A DNA stretch of 64,000 bases from Bacillus sp. F19 (lineage in GTDB: Bacteria; Bacillota; Bacilli; Bacillales; Bacillaceae). The notes below the pieces were generated by a model that saw only the letters and a program-made list of their open reading frames with translations, was not told the origin of the DNA and did no database searches. The DNA lies in contig CP085710.1 of the NCBI GenBank assembly GCA_023823795.1, positions 124,001 to 188,000 on the forward strand. Direction: 5' to 3'. Below, one piece after another: positions 48,089-54,835 of this stretch. Position numbers and translations under genes: made by a program. Positions within the stretch are counted from its first letter, which is position 1, and every line of letters begins with the position of its first letter.

Positions 48089-48217
48089 GAAGTTAACTAT
48101 GTTTGTGTTATTAAATTCACAATTAAACTTAAACATATATTTGTGAATAGAGATGTAATAAATATCAATAGCCTGGCAATAATGGGTTTTATCAGATAAA
48201 AACTGGAGGTGGATCGT

Positions 48218-48784
48218 ATGAGAGAAGAATTAGCGATTTTCAACCGAATTTTTACAGCTACAAAGGAATCAATCGAAAACTTTATGGCCATGCTAGATCC
48301 TGTTATTCAAAATGCAAAAGACGATCATGAACGACTCTACTACCATCATATTTATGAAGAAGAAGAACAAAGGCTATCACGTTTAGAGGAACTTATTCCG
48401 CTAATAACAAAATTTGAAAATGATAAAAATGATACTATTTTTTCTCCAACCAACAATGAGTTTAACCGTCTTTTGCAAGAATTAAATCTTGAAAAATTCG
48501 GCTTGCACAATTTTGTAGAACACCTGGATTTAGCACTCTTTAAATTTACAGACGAAGTACGAAGCACACAACTGCAGCAAATGAGAGAGGTTTCTTATCA
48601 AGATTATCAACAAGTTAAGAATTTCTTAAATGAAATAAATGGAAAGTTTGATCGTGATTATGTAGATCCCCATGCACATCATGATAAAGACCATGATCAT
48701 TTGGCTCCCCTAATCTCTCAAACTGCAACAGCAAAAAATCATAAAAGTCCCAAAAAAGGTTTTACTGTTGGGAGTTTACTATAA
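48218..48784 (+). CDS. IMEF iron-mineralising encapsulin cargo protein
   Basis: 188 residues from the ATG at 48218 with GGAGGTG at good spacing. Four-helix, ferritin-like pattern rich in Glu/His (DHERLYYHHIYEEEEQRL; LLQELNLEKFGLHNFVEHLD), a His/Asp-rich linker (DPHAHHDKDHDH) and, at residues 182-188, the tail FTVGSLL. That tail is the encapsulin-targeting peptide type of the IMEF (iron-mineralising encapsulin-associated Firmicute) cargo described from Quasibacillus thermotolerans, where it oxidises Fe(II) and fills a large shell with iron. The shell gene follows 25 bases later. Ferroxidase activity is inferred from the family. Confidence 0.88.
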   Translation: MREELAIFNRIFTATKESIENFMAMLDPVIQNAKDDHERLYYHHIYEEEEQRLSRLEELIPLITKFENDKNDTIFSPTNNEFNRLLQELNLEKFGLHNFVEHLDLALFKFTDEVRSTQLQQMREVSYQDYQQVKNFLNEINGKFDRDYVDPHAHHDKDHDHLAPLISQTATAKNHKSPKKGFTVGSLL

Positions 48785-48809
48785 AGAACTTACGAGAAAG
48801 GAGAAATTT

Positions 48810-49655
48810 ATGAATTCTCAAATACATTCAGATTTACCTCTATCAAATCAAGAATTTCAACAATTAAACCAAATCGTTATTGAGGCTGCAAGGAGACAAT
48901 TAGTTGGACGACGCTTTATTGAATTATACGGTCCTCTTGGCAGAGGGGTGCAAAGTATTTTCAATGATATCTTTGTAGAAAATCATGAAGCCAAAATGGA
49001 CTTTCAAGGTTCTTTTGATACAGAAATTGAGTCCAGCAAAAGAGTCAACTATACAATACCGTTGCTTTACAAAGATTTTGTGCTTTATTGGCGCGATTTA
49101 GAACAGGCAAAAGTGCTGGACATCCCTATTGATTTTTCAGTGGCTGCAAATGCCGCACGCGATGTTTCCATCTTAGAAGACCAAATGATTTTCCATGGGT
49201 CAAAGGAATTTGATATCCCCGGGTTAATGAATGTAAAGGGCCGATTAACACACTTAGTCGGGAATTGGTATGAATCGGGAAACGCCTTTAAAGATGTTGT
49301 TGACGCAAGAAATAAGCTGCTCGATCTAAATCACAATGGACCATATGCACTCGTTTTATCGCCTGAATTATATTCACTACTGCATCGTGTGCATAAAGAT
49401 ACAAATGTATTGGAAATTGAACATGTACGTGAACTTATGACAGATGGCGTCTTTCAGTCACCCGTTTTAAAAGGAAAAACTGGAGTCGTAGTAAATACGG
49501 GGAGAAATAACTTGGATCTGGCTGTCTCTGAGGATTTTGAAACAGCTTACTTAGGAGATGAAGGAATGAACCATCCATTCCGTGTATATGAGACAGTTGT
49601 ACTAAGAATTAAACGTCCTTCCGCGATATGCACTCTTGACGACCCTAAAGGTTAA
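48810..49655 (+). CDS. Encapsulin shell protein (family 1, HK97 fold)
   Basis: 281 residues from the ATG at 48810 after AAAGGAGAAA. The HK97-fold protein self-assembles into a closed protein compartment in the cytoplasm. Family features: LSNQEFQQLNQIVIEAAR and the RRFIELYGPLGRG N-arm, IPLLYKDFVLYWRDLE (E-loop), AANAARDVSILEDQMIFHGS and GPYALVLSPELYSLLH, ending with RVYETVVLRIKRPSA. IMEF-linked shells of this length form the large T=4 (240-subunit) particle in Q. thermotolerans; size here is inference. There are no phage terminase, portal or protease genes nearby, so it is not a phage head gene. Confidence 0.93.
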   Translation: MNSQIHSDLPLSNQEFQQLNQIVIEAARRQLVGRRFIELYGPLGRGVQSIFNDIFVENHEAKMDFQGSFDTEIESSKRVNYTIPLLYKDFVLYWRDLEQAKVLDIPIDFSVAANAARDVSILEDQMIFHGSKEFDIPGLMNVKGRLTHLVGNWYESGNAFKDVVDARNKLLDLNHNGPYALVLSPELYSLLHRVHKDTNVLEIEHVRELMTDGVFQSPVLKGKTGVVVNTGRNNLDLAVSEDFETAYLGDEGMNHPFRVYETVVLRIKRPSAICTLDDPKG

Positions 49656-49667
49656 GGAGTGAATTCG

Positions 49668-50036
49668 TTGAATAAAAGAATATTTACTGTTGGTTCACTT
49701 ATTCCCGGAAACATAGTTAACATAGAGGCAATAAATTCGAATTTAATTGATGCTGAAAGTATTCCGGTGGCCCATCAATTGCAAAAAATCGGTTTGGTTC
49801 AAAATCAGAACAAGCTTGAAATTCAGCCTATTAAAGGAAAACTATTGTTGGATGCTGCCTTGCAGCAGGGGCAGGACTTAAAGTTCAAATGCCGAAAGGG
49901 AACTTGTGGGGTATGTACAGTAAAAATTGAAGAGGGGTCATCCCATTTACTCCCTCCTAACGATAAAGAGAAAAAAAAGTTGAAAATGGCCTTAAACCAA
50001 GGGTATAGATTAGCATGTCAATCGATGATCCAGTGA
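49668..50036 (+). CDS. [2Fe-2S] ferredoxin with N-terminal encapsulin-targeting peptide
   Basis: 122 residues from the TTG at 49668, with AAGGAG eight bases before it; the start is 12 bases after the encapsulin stop. Plant-type cluster ligands are C75, C80, C83 and C117 (FKCRKGTCGVCTV ... RLACQS). Residues 6-11 read FTVGSL, identical to the tail of the IMEF protein, followed by IPGN. This N-terminal tag suggests that the ferredoxin is also packaged, where it could reduce stored Fe(III) for release, like bacterioferritin-associated ferredoxin. Packaging and role are inferred from the motif and known IMEF operons. Confidence 0.88.
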   Translation: MNKRIFTVGSLIPGNIVNIEAINSNLIDAESIPVAHQLQKIGLVQNQNKLEIQPIKGKLLLDAALQQGQDLKFKCRKGTCGVCTVKIEEGSSHLLPPNDKEKKKLKMALNQGYRLACQSMIQ

Positions 50037-50040
50037 ATAC

Positions 50041-50073
50041 GAAAAGAGGTTCCCTGTCGGAACCTCTTTTTCG
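50041..50073. terminator. Bidirectional terminator after the encapsulin operon
   Basis: AAAGAGGTTCC, CTGTC, GGAACCTCTTTTTC; the A run before the stem would serve the convergent gene at 50076-50555 too. Confidence 0.85.
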
Positions 50074-50075
50074 CA

Positions 50076-50555
50076 TTACGCAAACATTCGCTCATTTAGT
50101 TGGATTAGGTTATCTTCAATTTGGAATGGAAGGTCAAAATTGCGCTTTTTAAGCTCTTTTACACTTATATCTCGAACTAGCTTAAACGTTTCTTTCTTAA
50201 AAGTAGGTGTAATAAACCCATTATTTATTTCACACAATTTTTCTAAGTATTGTAACGTTTCATTCACCAAAAATTGTTTTACGTAGTTGTTATTTAACTG
50301 ACAAATCAATTTATGCTCCAATCCTTTGATTACAGCAATTTGATCAATGTGAGCAATGATATTTGTTCCATTTTCATCTATAAAGCAAAGGGAAACATAT
50401 TGTCCTTTTGAAATGTCAATATTCATAAATACTGGATTTTGGTATGATTCACCAGATGTCAAACGGATGATTTTTGCTTCTGCAACCCCGCCTACCTTGC
50501 GATAATTTGAAATCACTGTATGAATATCCTTCAATCCATGAAGCATATTTAACAT
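50076..50555 (-). CDS. Unknown protein under a Fur-box promoter, convergent to the encapsulin operon
   Basis: 159 residues from the ATG at 50555 with AGGGGG seven bases upstream. The first ~85 residues look like a beta domain (AEAKIIRLTSGESYQNPVFM; GQYVSLCFIDENGTNIIAHI), the rest is helical and charged. No signal peptide, membrane helix or metal motif is visible; no family recognised. Its promoter overlaps a near-perfect Fur box (50615-50629), so it should be made when iron is low. Facing an iron-storage compartment, a role in mobilising stored iron or in sensing is plausible, but this is inference. Confidence 0.65.
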   Translation of the reverse strand: MLNMLHGLKDIHTVISNYRKVGGVAEAKIIRLTSGESYQNPVFMNIDISKGQYVSLCFIDENGTNIIAHIDQIAVIKGLEHKLICQLNNNYVKQFLVNETLQYLEKLCEINNGFITPTFKKETFKLVRDISVKELKKRNFDLPFQIEDNLIQLNERMFA

Positions 50556-50601
50556 TTTAAGTCCCCCTAGCAAAAGTTTCGTCTGAAAATTATATATGTT
50601 G

Positions 50602-50630
50602 ATTTTAGAGAAAATGAGAATCATTGTCAA
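50602..50630 (-). promoter_or_regulatory. Promoter with overlapping Fur box
   Basis: Minus strand: TTGACA (50630-50625), 17 bases, TAAAAT (50607-50602). TGAGAATCATTGTCA at 50615-50629 matches the 7-1-7 Fur core TGATAATNATTATCA at all but two positions and covers the -35 box and half the spacer, an ideal place for repression by Fe-Fur. Confidence 0.75.
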
Positions 50631-50693
50631 CTGGATTTGTGGTTTTCCTTTTTTTACAATTCAGTTCTACTTTAGTGATAGTTGGCGATTTTT

Positions 50694-51101
50694 TTATAAA
50701 GCAGATGAGATAAGTGATATTTTTTCCATAAGACTTTGCAAATGCCGATGCTTATTAGAGATACATAAAAACAATTCTTTATTTTTGTATTCTAAAGCTT
50801 TATCCAATTGATAAGACAAAGATATATGCTCAGTTACTAAATCAATCATTAATTGAATATTGTTGGAGTTAATGGCCTCTTCAGGTATCTTTATCGGTAC
50901 AAAACTGTTTATTTCTTCGTTGACGATAATTAATATGTACCAACCAATTCCAAACACATATTTTCCATAATCAGCAACTGTCAATATATCGCCGTATTTC
51001 AGCGTTTCTACACCGCTTACAATATTGTCTTGTTTATTCCCATAATATAAACACTGTACCTTTATACCGTTTTTATTCGTTACAACAAAATAAGATTCCA
51101 T
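50694..51101 (-). CDS. IDEAL-domain protein
   Basis: 135 residues from the ATG at 51101, just after AGGAGGAG; an upstream in-frame start lies before that site. The N-terminal 80 residues are beta-rich (YFVVTNKNGIKVQCLYYGNK; YGKYVFGIGWYILIIVNEEI). The C-terminus LVTEHISLSYQLDKALEYKN, then KELFLCISNKHRHLQ, fits the IDEAL domain (ID-x-AL-x-x-x-DK-x-x-F), a short helical module in several Bacillus regulatory proteins. It is same-strand and upstream of the Fur-box gene, separated by that promoter. Function unknown. Confidence 0.6.
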   Translation of the reverse strand: MESYFVVTNKNGIKVQCLYYGNKQDNIVSGVETLKYGDILTVADYGKYVFGIGWYILIIVNEEINSFVPIKIPEEAINSNNIQLMIDLVTEHISLSYQLDKALEYKNKELFLCISNKHRHLQSLMEKISLISSAL

Positions 51102-51567
51102 TAACTCCTCCTCATTCAGATTCACTATATCATTCTTTAAATATTATTCTTGGGCTTACACTTTATACCTTTGTCTTGCATAGATATATTAAGGGTCCTG
51201 AATCATTATAAAACCTTAATTTTTCTTACCACCTAGAGGAATAAGAACCTTCTTCAGGTGAACATGATAGTCAATCCTTAAAAAGCTCACCCTCCTTAAT
51301 CCGTTCTACTTTGCTAAGCATGGCGCCATTTAATCACTCTTTCGGCATTTCTACGTCAGTAATGAGATACGATTAAAGAAAAAACCTATTTGGAATAATG
51401 TTTTTGATTAATTTTAAAAGCATCGGTTACAACAAATAATTGATTTGATCTCGTCATCATAATTGAAGAAGCAGTTGCCCCAAAATATCAAATGTTAATA
51501 AAGAAATTACAGTTTGACTTATTACTTATCACTAGAAGATGGAGCAAACACTCTAAGCTTAGGTTAT
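51102..51567. other. AT-rich region without a recognisable gene
   Basis: About 465 bases between the IDEAL-domain gene and the right-end module. No long frame, tRNA, clear promoter or repeat was seen; the short frame near 51470-51530 (EEAVAPKYQMLIKKLQFDL) may be a relic. Confidence 0.5.
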
Positions 51568-51724
51568 CTTACACATATTACCCGCCAGCATATAAATTTG
51601 AATACCCTTTGAATACCTTTGGCCTAATTGTATGAAATAAGGTGAAACCAAAAATGTAAAAAACCTTTATATCTTAATGGGTTTAACATTTGATGAAATA
51701 CCTTTAAGGTATATCAAAAAATGA
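51568..51724. repeat. Right-end module R4
   Basis: TTACACATATTACCCGCCAG, CATATAAATTTGAATACC, a second TGAATACC, then sequence near-identical to 47640-47750, leading into the last rpsI-end copy. Confidence 0.8.
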
Positions 51725-51783
51725 ACGTAAAAAATACGGTCTAAAAGGTGCTCGTCGTGCACCTCAGTTCTCAAAACGTTAAT
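51725..51783. repeat. attR: rpsI 3'-end duplicate, copy 3
   Basis: Two mismatches to the end of rpsI over 59 bases. By position this is the original chromosomal 3' end of rpsI, displaced by the island; the palindromic terminator that probably belonged to it starts 12 bases later. Confidence 0.9.
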
Positions 51784-51794
51784 TCGATTTCCAA

Positions 51795-51819
51795 AAACCA
51801 CAACATTATGTTGTGTTTT
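51795..51819. repeat. 25-bp direct repeat at the left side of the IS (palindromic terminator)
   Basis: AAACCACAACATTATGTTGT plus GTTTT; identical to 53361-53385. CACAACAT-T-ATGTTGTG is a perfect palindrome followed by T residues, so the target was an intrinsic terminator, most likely that of rpsI. Confidence 0.85.
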
Positions 51820-51828
51820 CAGATTGTA

Positions 51829-51871
51829 GACAAAAGGCATTCGGATGAACTCTATCCGAATGCTTTTTGTC
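51829..51871. terminator. Hairpin at the left end of the IS
   Basis: GACAAAAGGCATTCGGAT (51829-51846) pairs with ATCCGAATGCTTTTTGTC (51854-51871). It can act as a terminator in either direction and shields the IS from rpsI-side transcription. Confidence 0.65.
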
Positions 51872-51918
51872 ATTTCTAGGGCTAATTTGATGTTTGTAGG
51901 CCTATTCGTTGACTATTT

Positions 51919-53282
51919 TTATACCGCTTTCGCTGGCTTCCATGTCCAGGATGCCAACTTTTTCAAGTTCATGGCAGCAAAAGTAAGCATCGCCTGCATG
52001 GACAATTTTTTGAGTCCTCTCAACGTTGTCCAACGCATACCATGCTTTTCTTTTGCATCTGCAAAGACACGCTCTATCGTTTCTTTACGTTTTGCATAAA
52101 TTGTTTTGTTCTCTTCTGTATGACGAAGGTGTTCAGCTTCATCTAAGTATTCTTGCCAGAGATGCCTTTCAATCAATTTCTGATGATTTTGGCTCTCCGT
52201 ACATTGGCTTAGGAATGGGCAATTTTCACAAACCTTCGGATCGGAAGAGTATTGTCTGTATCCTTTTTTCGTAGTAGTTCTGTAAGGAAGCACTTGATCG
52301 TGCGGGCATATGTAACAATCAAAATGTTCGTCGTACACATAATCACTTTTCTTGAAAAATCCATCTTTTGTTTTTGGCCGTGTATAAGGAAAAACCGGAC
52401 GAATTTCTTTTTCGTTCAAATAGTGAGCAAGAGCAGGGTTCTTGTAAGCAGCATCGGCAGCAACAGCAGCAGGTTTCTTGTGAAGCTCAGTTACTTGATC
52501 AAGTAGAGGCTCGAATATTGCACTGTCGTGCACGTTACCAGGCGTAACGATTGTCCCCAGAACAAATCCTTTTTCGTCAGAGGCTGCGTGAAATGAGTAA
52601 GCGAACTGTTTTGTTCTTTCATCTTTTACGTAATAGCCACTTTCCGGATCCGTCGTACTTTCTTTAATCTCTTTCTCTTCCGGTTCAAATTTATCTGGGG
52701 AAAAGGCTTTTTCCGTTTTCTTCGCGGTCTAGATTGAGTTCGTTTTGGAGCCTTTCCTCATATGATTTCGTTTCTTTTCGTACGATTTTTTTCTGATACT
52801 TTCGTTTATTAGCACTAGCCTTTACGTGAGTTGAATCAATAAATACCTGTTCTCCATTGACCAGTTTCTTATCAATCGCCTCTTTTAAGATGCGGTAAAA
52901 TATCTGCTCAAACAGATCTGTATCCTTAAAGCGCCGTTCATAGTTTTACCGAATGTTGAGAAGTGGGGCACCTTGTCATGAAAACCAAAACCCAAAACCA
53001 ACGGTAGGCTAAGTTGGTTTCAATCTCTTCAATGGTTCTTCTCATGGATCGAATACCGAAAAGGTATTGGATGAAGGTCATTTTAATCAATATGACCGGA
53101 TCAATACTTGGACGACCTCGATCTGCGGAATAGACTTTCTCTACTAATGGATAGATGAAAGAAAAATCGAGAGCTTGTTCAATTTTACGGACTAAGTGAT
53201 CTTCCGGCACCAACTGTTCAAGTGTAATCATTTCTAGTTGATCGCGATTCATTTGATTATTTTTAGACAACATCCAAATCAC
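51919..53282 (-). pseudogene. IS1182-type DDE transposase, frameshifted
   Basis: The N-terminal part (53282 to about 52940) has LEQLVPEDHLVRKIEQALDF, SADRGRPSIDPVILIKMTFI and FGIRSMRRTIEEIETNLAYR, all typical of IS1182/IS5-like transposases. The middle part (about 52935-52540) is in other frames and includes FIDSTHVKASANKRKY. The C-terminal part (52533-51919) has AADAAYKNPALAHYL, a cysteine-containing segment (YICPHDQVLPYR; CENCPFLSQC) and the DDE-terminal RKETIERVFADAKEKHGMRW. Frame breaks near 52960 and 52720 make it a pseudogene. Confidence 0.85.
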
Positions 53283-53316
53283 CTCTGTATTGTTCTATTT
53301 TCATTATATAAAAAAA

Positions 53317-53358
53317 CTGCCGACAAATCCCCCAAAAAGGGGGGATTTGTCGACAGTC
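53317..53358. terminator. Hairpin at the right end of the IS
   Basis: ACTGCCGACAAATCCCCC (53317-53334), AAAAA, GGGGGGATTTGTCGACAGT: an almost perfect long stem next to the right terminal repeat. Confidence 0.6.
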
Positions 53359-53360
53359 TG

Positions 53361-53385
53361 AAACCACAACATTATGTTGTGTTTT
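53361..53385. repeat. 25-bp direct repeat at the right side of the IS
   Basis: Exact copy of 51795-51819, followed by further T residues (TTTTG), so the hairpin plus T run is complete here. Confidence 0.85.
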
Positions 53386-53486
53386 TTTTGTTGTTTCTAA
53401 AACGCTGCCCTCCCATTCTGGATTTGAAAACTTTACCGCGTATGATAACCATGAGCAGTAGGACAATAGAGTGAGGGGGCATTTAT

Positions 53487-53933
53487 ATGATTGAAAATAT
53501 CACTTCACTTTCAGATAAAAGAAGAGAGAAGCAAATCAACTATGAACGCAGCATACTTAAGGACCTTACGTTAACTCAGCTGAAAACAAAAGCTTACGAG
53601 TGCTTTGGCGTTTTTATGCATTCCGGAAAATTTGACTACTCAGCTATAGAAGATGGCTGCATTGATTTTTCCATAGAGGCATATCTGCTCGGTGCAAGCT
53701 ACAGCAGGTTTGGCTTTTTTGGAGAAACCATGCAGACTGTGAATGCAAGGTCAAGACGGGAAGAAAAACTGCTTGTTGACCAGCTGTTTGACTACATGCT
53801 GATATGGGGGAACCCTGGCGAAAATGACTTCAAAAATGAATCGATCTACTATGCATGCGAGTTTTTAATTCATTTGTGGTGGTCGGAGGGTTTTGAAAAA
53901 GGAGAAAAACGGCTTAAGCTTCGTCTCCATTAA
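53487..53933 (+). CDS. ybaK: DUF2521 family protein YbaK
   Basis: 148 residues, similar to B. subtilis YbaK. Family segments are EDGCIDFSIEAYLLG, FFGETMQTVNARSRREEKLL and FLIHLWWSEGFEKGEKRLKL. Function unknown. It lies upstream of cwlD, as in B. subtilis. The ATG at 53487 follows GTGAGGGGG. Confidence 0.85.
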   Translation: MIENITSLSDKRREKQINYERSILKDLTLTQLKTKAYECFGVFMHSGKFDYSAIEDGCIDFSIEAYLLGASYSRFGFFGETMQTVNARSRREEKLLVDQLFDYMLIWGNPGENDFKNESIYYACEFLIHLWWSEGFEKGEKRLKLRLH

Positions 53934-54003
53934 AACTGGATAACTTATCATATTTCCTGCTGGTCCGCCATATAGTGTTAAAGGACGAGCAGGAGGGGAA
54001 AAA

Positions 54004-54717
54004 ATGAGAAGAAAGCTAAGATGGTTTGGCTTCGGTGCAGGCTTTATTTTATTACTCCTATTATTTCAGTTTCAATTTAACAACGACAGCTCCTGGAAGT
54101 CGTGGAATCTCCCTTTAACAGGAAAGGTCATTTACATAGACCCAGGCCACGGAGGACCAGACGGAGGGGCAGTCGGGAAAGAACATCTTGAAAAAGATAT
54201 CGCACTCTCCATATCCAAACAGATCAGAGACTACCTTCAGGAACAGGGAGCATTGGTCCTCCTCACTCGTGAAAAGGATACTGATCTAGCTGAAAAGGAT
54301 ACAAAAGGATATTCAAAAAGAAAAAGGCAGGATTTAAGAAAAAGACTCCAAATAATAAACGAATCAGAAGCAGACCTTTACTTAAGTATTCACTTGAATG
54401 CCATTCCTTCTAATGAGTGGAGCGGGGCTCAGACTTTTTATCATTCAAAAATGAAAGAGAATGAAAAAGTGGCAAAATTTATTCAAGATGAACTAAGAAG
54501 AAATTTAGAGAATACAGACAGAAAAGCAAAACAAATGAATACGATCTATTTAATGAAACATATCGATAAGCCAGGCGCATTAGTAGAAGTAGGTTTCTTA
54601 TCAAACCCTAAGGAAGCCCGGCTTCTCGGAACAAAAAAATATCAGGACAAAATAGCCGCTTCCATCTATAATGGCATCTTAAGATATATGACGCATGAAA
54701 AAAATCCTCCAGAGTGA
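54004..54717 (+). CDS. cwlD: Germination-specific N-acetylmuramoyl-L-alanine amidase CwlD
   Basis: 237 residues, B. subtilis length. Acts in the forespore/spore coat space with PdaA to make muramic delta-lactam in the cortex, the mark recognised by germination lytic enzymes. An N-terminal signal/anchor helix (about 9-24) precedes an Amidase_3 domain: YIDPGHGGPDGGAVGKEHLE (zinc His and Glu), LTREKDTDL, LYLSIHLNAIPSNEW (zinc His) and VEVGFLSNPKEARLL (catalytic Glu). Confidence 0.95.
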   Translation: MRRKLRWFGFGAGFILLLLLFQFQFNNDSSWKSWNLPLTGKVIYIDPGHGGPDGGAVGKEHLEKDIALSISKQIRDYLQEQGALVLLTREKDTDLAEKDTKGYSKRKRQDLRKRLQIINESEADLYLSIHLNAIPSNEWSGAQTFYHSKMKENEKVAKFIQDELRRNLENTDRKAKQMNTIYLMKHIDKPGALVEVGFLSNPKEARLLGTKKYQDKIAASIYNGILRYMTHEKNPPE

Positions 54718-54728
54718 AGGATTTTTTT
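54701..54728 (+). terminator. Terminator at the end of cwlD
   Basis: AAAATCCTCC, AGAGTG, AAGGATTTTTTT, overlapping the cwlD stop. Confidence 0.8.
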
Positions 54729-54835
54729 GTTTTGCTGTTGAGTATTCCTCCATTTTCAGGACAAAACGTGCAATACCTCTTTTTTGTCTAAATATGTTAT
54801 ACTGATGTAAACGAATACAACAAAGGGTGGTTATC

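Larger units (their letters stand above)
47396..48217. other. Gene-free junction between toxin unit and encapsulin unit
   Basis: It contains a terminator (47481-47512), right-end module R3 (47587-47750), the attachment repeat (47751-47809), a left-end terminator (47835-47869), an integrase remnant (47898-48088) and then about 130 AT-rich bases leading to the IMEF gene with no clear promoter by eye. Confidence 0.75.
38222..51783. mobile_element. Composite genomic island: tandem elements integrated at rpsI
   Basis: Bounded on the left by rpsI and on the right by the last rpsI-end copy (51725-51783), with one internal full copy (47751-47809) and one scar (about 40754-40764). It contains one frameshifted and one truncated tyrosine integrase, four right-end modules and unrelated cargo, in DNA visibly richer in A+T than the neighbouring core genes. 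The rpsI 3' end is a known target of integrative elements in streptococci. Repeated integration giving array formation (accretion) is the most economical explanation. Confidence 0.8.
51820..53360 (-). mobile_element. IS1182-family insertion sequence, decayed
   Basis: 1541 bases flanked by an exact 25-bp direct repeat. Terminal inverted repeats CAGATTGTAGACAAA (51820-51834) and CAGACTGTCGACAAA (minus strand, 53360-53346) match at 13 of 15 positions. Each end also carries a long hairpin: 51829-51871 and 53317-53358. One transposase gene on the minus strand, broken in at least two places. Confidence 0.85.

Noticed and set aside
48810..49655. HK97-fold protein as a prophage major capsid
   Set aside because: No terminase, portal, scaffold or tail genes nearby. 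The flanking IMEF and ferredoxin genes with shared targeting tags identify an encapsulin.
52252..52506. Plus-strand open frames within the IS
   Set aside because: Antisense of the transposase; Phe/Ser-rich with no ribosome-binding site.
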